The translations under genes were made by a program, and so were the position numbers. The notes under the pieces were generated by a model. That model was not told the origin of the DNA. It saw only the letters and a program-made list of their open reading frames with translations, and searched no databases. DNA of 64,000 nucleotides from Clostridium saccharobutylicum DSM 13864 (lineage in GTDB: Bacteria > Bacillota > Clostridia > Clostridiales > Clostridiaceae), in contig NC_022571.1 of assembly GCF_000473995.1 (NCBI RefSeq), positions 4,061,416-4,125,415 of the forward strand, in the 5' to 3' direction. Positions 62,958 through 64,000 of the stretch are shown piece by piece (the first letter of the stretch is position 1; the number at the start of each line of letters is the position of its first letter).

Positions 62958-64000
62958 CTATAATCCTAAATTTGTTCCTTCATCAACTTTTATCTTTGTA
63001 GATTTTCTGTGACGAAGCTTTTTAAATGCTCTTTTTAAATCATCAAGTAATGAATATACAATTGGTATTACAAACAATGTCAAAATTGTAGAAGTAATTA
63101 ATCCTCCAATTATTGCTTGTGCCATTGGTGCACGCATTTCAGTACCTGATCCTTTAGCTATTGCTGTAGGAATCATACCAAATATCATTGCTAAAGTAGT
63201 CATGATTATTGGACGTATTCTTACAAGTCCCGCTTCTACTAGTGCTTCATTTCTTGGCATACCTTGTTCAATTCTTTCCTTTGCAGCATCGACCAGCAAG
63301 ATACCATTTTTAGCCGCGAGTCCCATAAGCATTACAATACCAATTACTGCTACCAAACTTAATTGATTTCCACAGACAAATAATGCTATTATAGCTCCAA
63401 TAATTGCAAGTGGCAAAGCAAACATTATAGATATAGGATCAACAAAGCTTTCAAATTGTGCTGCCATAACTAAATATAATAAAAGAATTGATAAGATTGC
63501 ATTTTGAACCAAACTAACCATACTCTTCTGCAAACTTCCCATTGATCCTCCAACCGATAATGAAACTCCTGATGGTAGCTCGCTTTGTATTTTAGCCAAA
63601 TATTTGTCTTTAAAAGTACCTGTAGCTAAACCTTTCACATTACAAGAAAGTTCAACTTGTGCCTGCTTATTGTATCTGTGTAGCGTTGAAGAAGTTGTTC
63701 CAATAACTTTTTTAGTTACTTGATTTATAGGAATCAACTTACTAGTTGAACCCTTTGAACCTGAAACATAAATTCCATCAAGATTGTTAAGATTTTTACG
63801 TTGATCATCCTGTAGCATTACTTTAACATCATATCTATCTTTTCCACCATCATATTTAGTCACAGTAGAACCATTAAATAATGTAGTTAATGTACTTGCA
63901 ACTTCTGAACTGTTAACACCTAAATCTGCAGCTTTATTACGATCTACAGTCATCTTAACTTCTGGAGTACCTAATTTAGTATTAGTACCAACATCAGTTG
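62958..64000 (-). CDS. RND (AcrB-type) efflux transporter, C-terminal part
   Basis: The frame is open to the right edge, giving 347 visible codons plus stop. It begins inside the second porter loop (TNTKLGTPEVKMTVDRNKAADLGVN), continues through the GxTxxY-type strand SGSKGSTSKLIPINQVTKKV, and has TM8-12: ILLYLVMAAQFESFVDPISI, FALPLAIIGAIIALFVCGNQLSLVAVIGIVMLMGLAAKNGILLVD, RIRPIIMTTLAMIFGMIPTA and APMAQAIIGGLITSTILTLF. Sequence marks such as VRIRPIIMTTLAMIFGMIP are closer to classic HAE1 pumps than is the pump at 6524. The adaptor gene would lie outside the window. Length missing: about 680 residues. Confidence 0.92.
   Translation of the reverse strand, partial: TDVGTNTKLGTPEVKMTVDRNKAADLGVNSSEVASTLTTLFNGSTVTKYDGGKDRYDVKVMLQDDQRKNLNNLDGIYVSGSKGSTSKLIPINQVTKKVIGTTSSTLHRYNKQAQVELSCNVKGLATGTFKDKYLAKIQSELPSGVSLSVGGSMGSLQKSMVSLVQNAILSILLLYLVMAAQFESFVDPISIMFALPLAIIGAIIALFVCGNQLSLVAVIGIVMLMGLAAKNGILLVDAAKERIEQGMPRNEALVEAGLVRIRPIIMTTLAMIFGMIPTAIAKGSGTEMRAPMAQAIIGGLITSTILTLFVIPIVYSLLDDLKRAFKKLRHRKSTKIKVDEGTNLGL

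Overview
The window looks like chromosome from a low-GC, solvent-type Clostridium (sensu stricto). Support comes from the extreme A+T content, AGGAGG-type ribosome sites, choline-binding-like cell-wall repeats, UviA/TcdR-type sigma factors, a CLI_3235-like Cys-rich peptide locus and many methyl-accepting chemotaxis proteins. The species cannot be named from the sequence alone. I saw no rRNA, tRNA, CRISPR array, transposase or intact prophage.

Layout. 0-4 kb: a ribosomally made, post-translationally modified peptide locus on the minus strand (six-Cys precursor, radical SAM/SPASM maturase, a partner protein running off the left edge), next to two tandem paralogues of unknown function. 4.5-9.6 kb: TetR repressor divergent from an RND-type efflux pair. 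10-20 kb: L,D-transpeptidase, DUF985 cupin, two GNAT acetyltransferases with a short EamA-like protein, a CAP-domain lipoprotein, a YczE/YitT-like membrane protein, an orphan sugar-binding protein and a cell-wall repeat protein. 20.7-22.4 kb: ECF sigma/anti-sigma pair. 23-30 kb: three chemoreceptors. 30.5-39 kb: a uracil-DNA-glycosylase-like protein, then a lysozyme, two 105-residue secreted paralogues, a UviB/BhlA-like holin and a UviA/TcdR-like sigma factor, which resemble a bacteriocin/toxin release module. A second sugar-binding protein, a CAP-domain wall protein and another small sigma factor follow. 39-44 kb: lipoprotein, NudC and a fourth chemoreceptor. 44-51 kb: a cyclic-di-GMP-I riboswitch ahead of a small putative secreted protein, and a 1969-residue kinase-like/ATPase/GAF/PAS/histidine kinase. 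51-56 kb: GH18 enzyme, ECF sigma with RsgI-like partner, AlkD-type glycosylase and GreA. 56.8-62 kb: two MarR-MFS pairs. 62.5 kb to the end: a small membrane protein and the C-terminal part of a second RND pump.

The most unusual signal is not a protein. At least eleven copies of a roughly 200-bp hairpin element (here family A) are scattered through the window. Each has near-identical ends and loops, but the long outer stem differs from copy to copy while staying perfectly or almost perfectly paired. Its left end usually sits just after a stop codon and faces into the gene. Smaller derivatives, and a second palindromic family (family B, ends like GGCACATTCAAAAAATAAC), occur in the same kinds of place. 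No gene in the window explains their mobility.

The genes mostly serve surface and signalling functions: cell-wall remodelling, chemotaxis, sigma-factor switches, efflux and peptide or lysin release.
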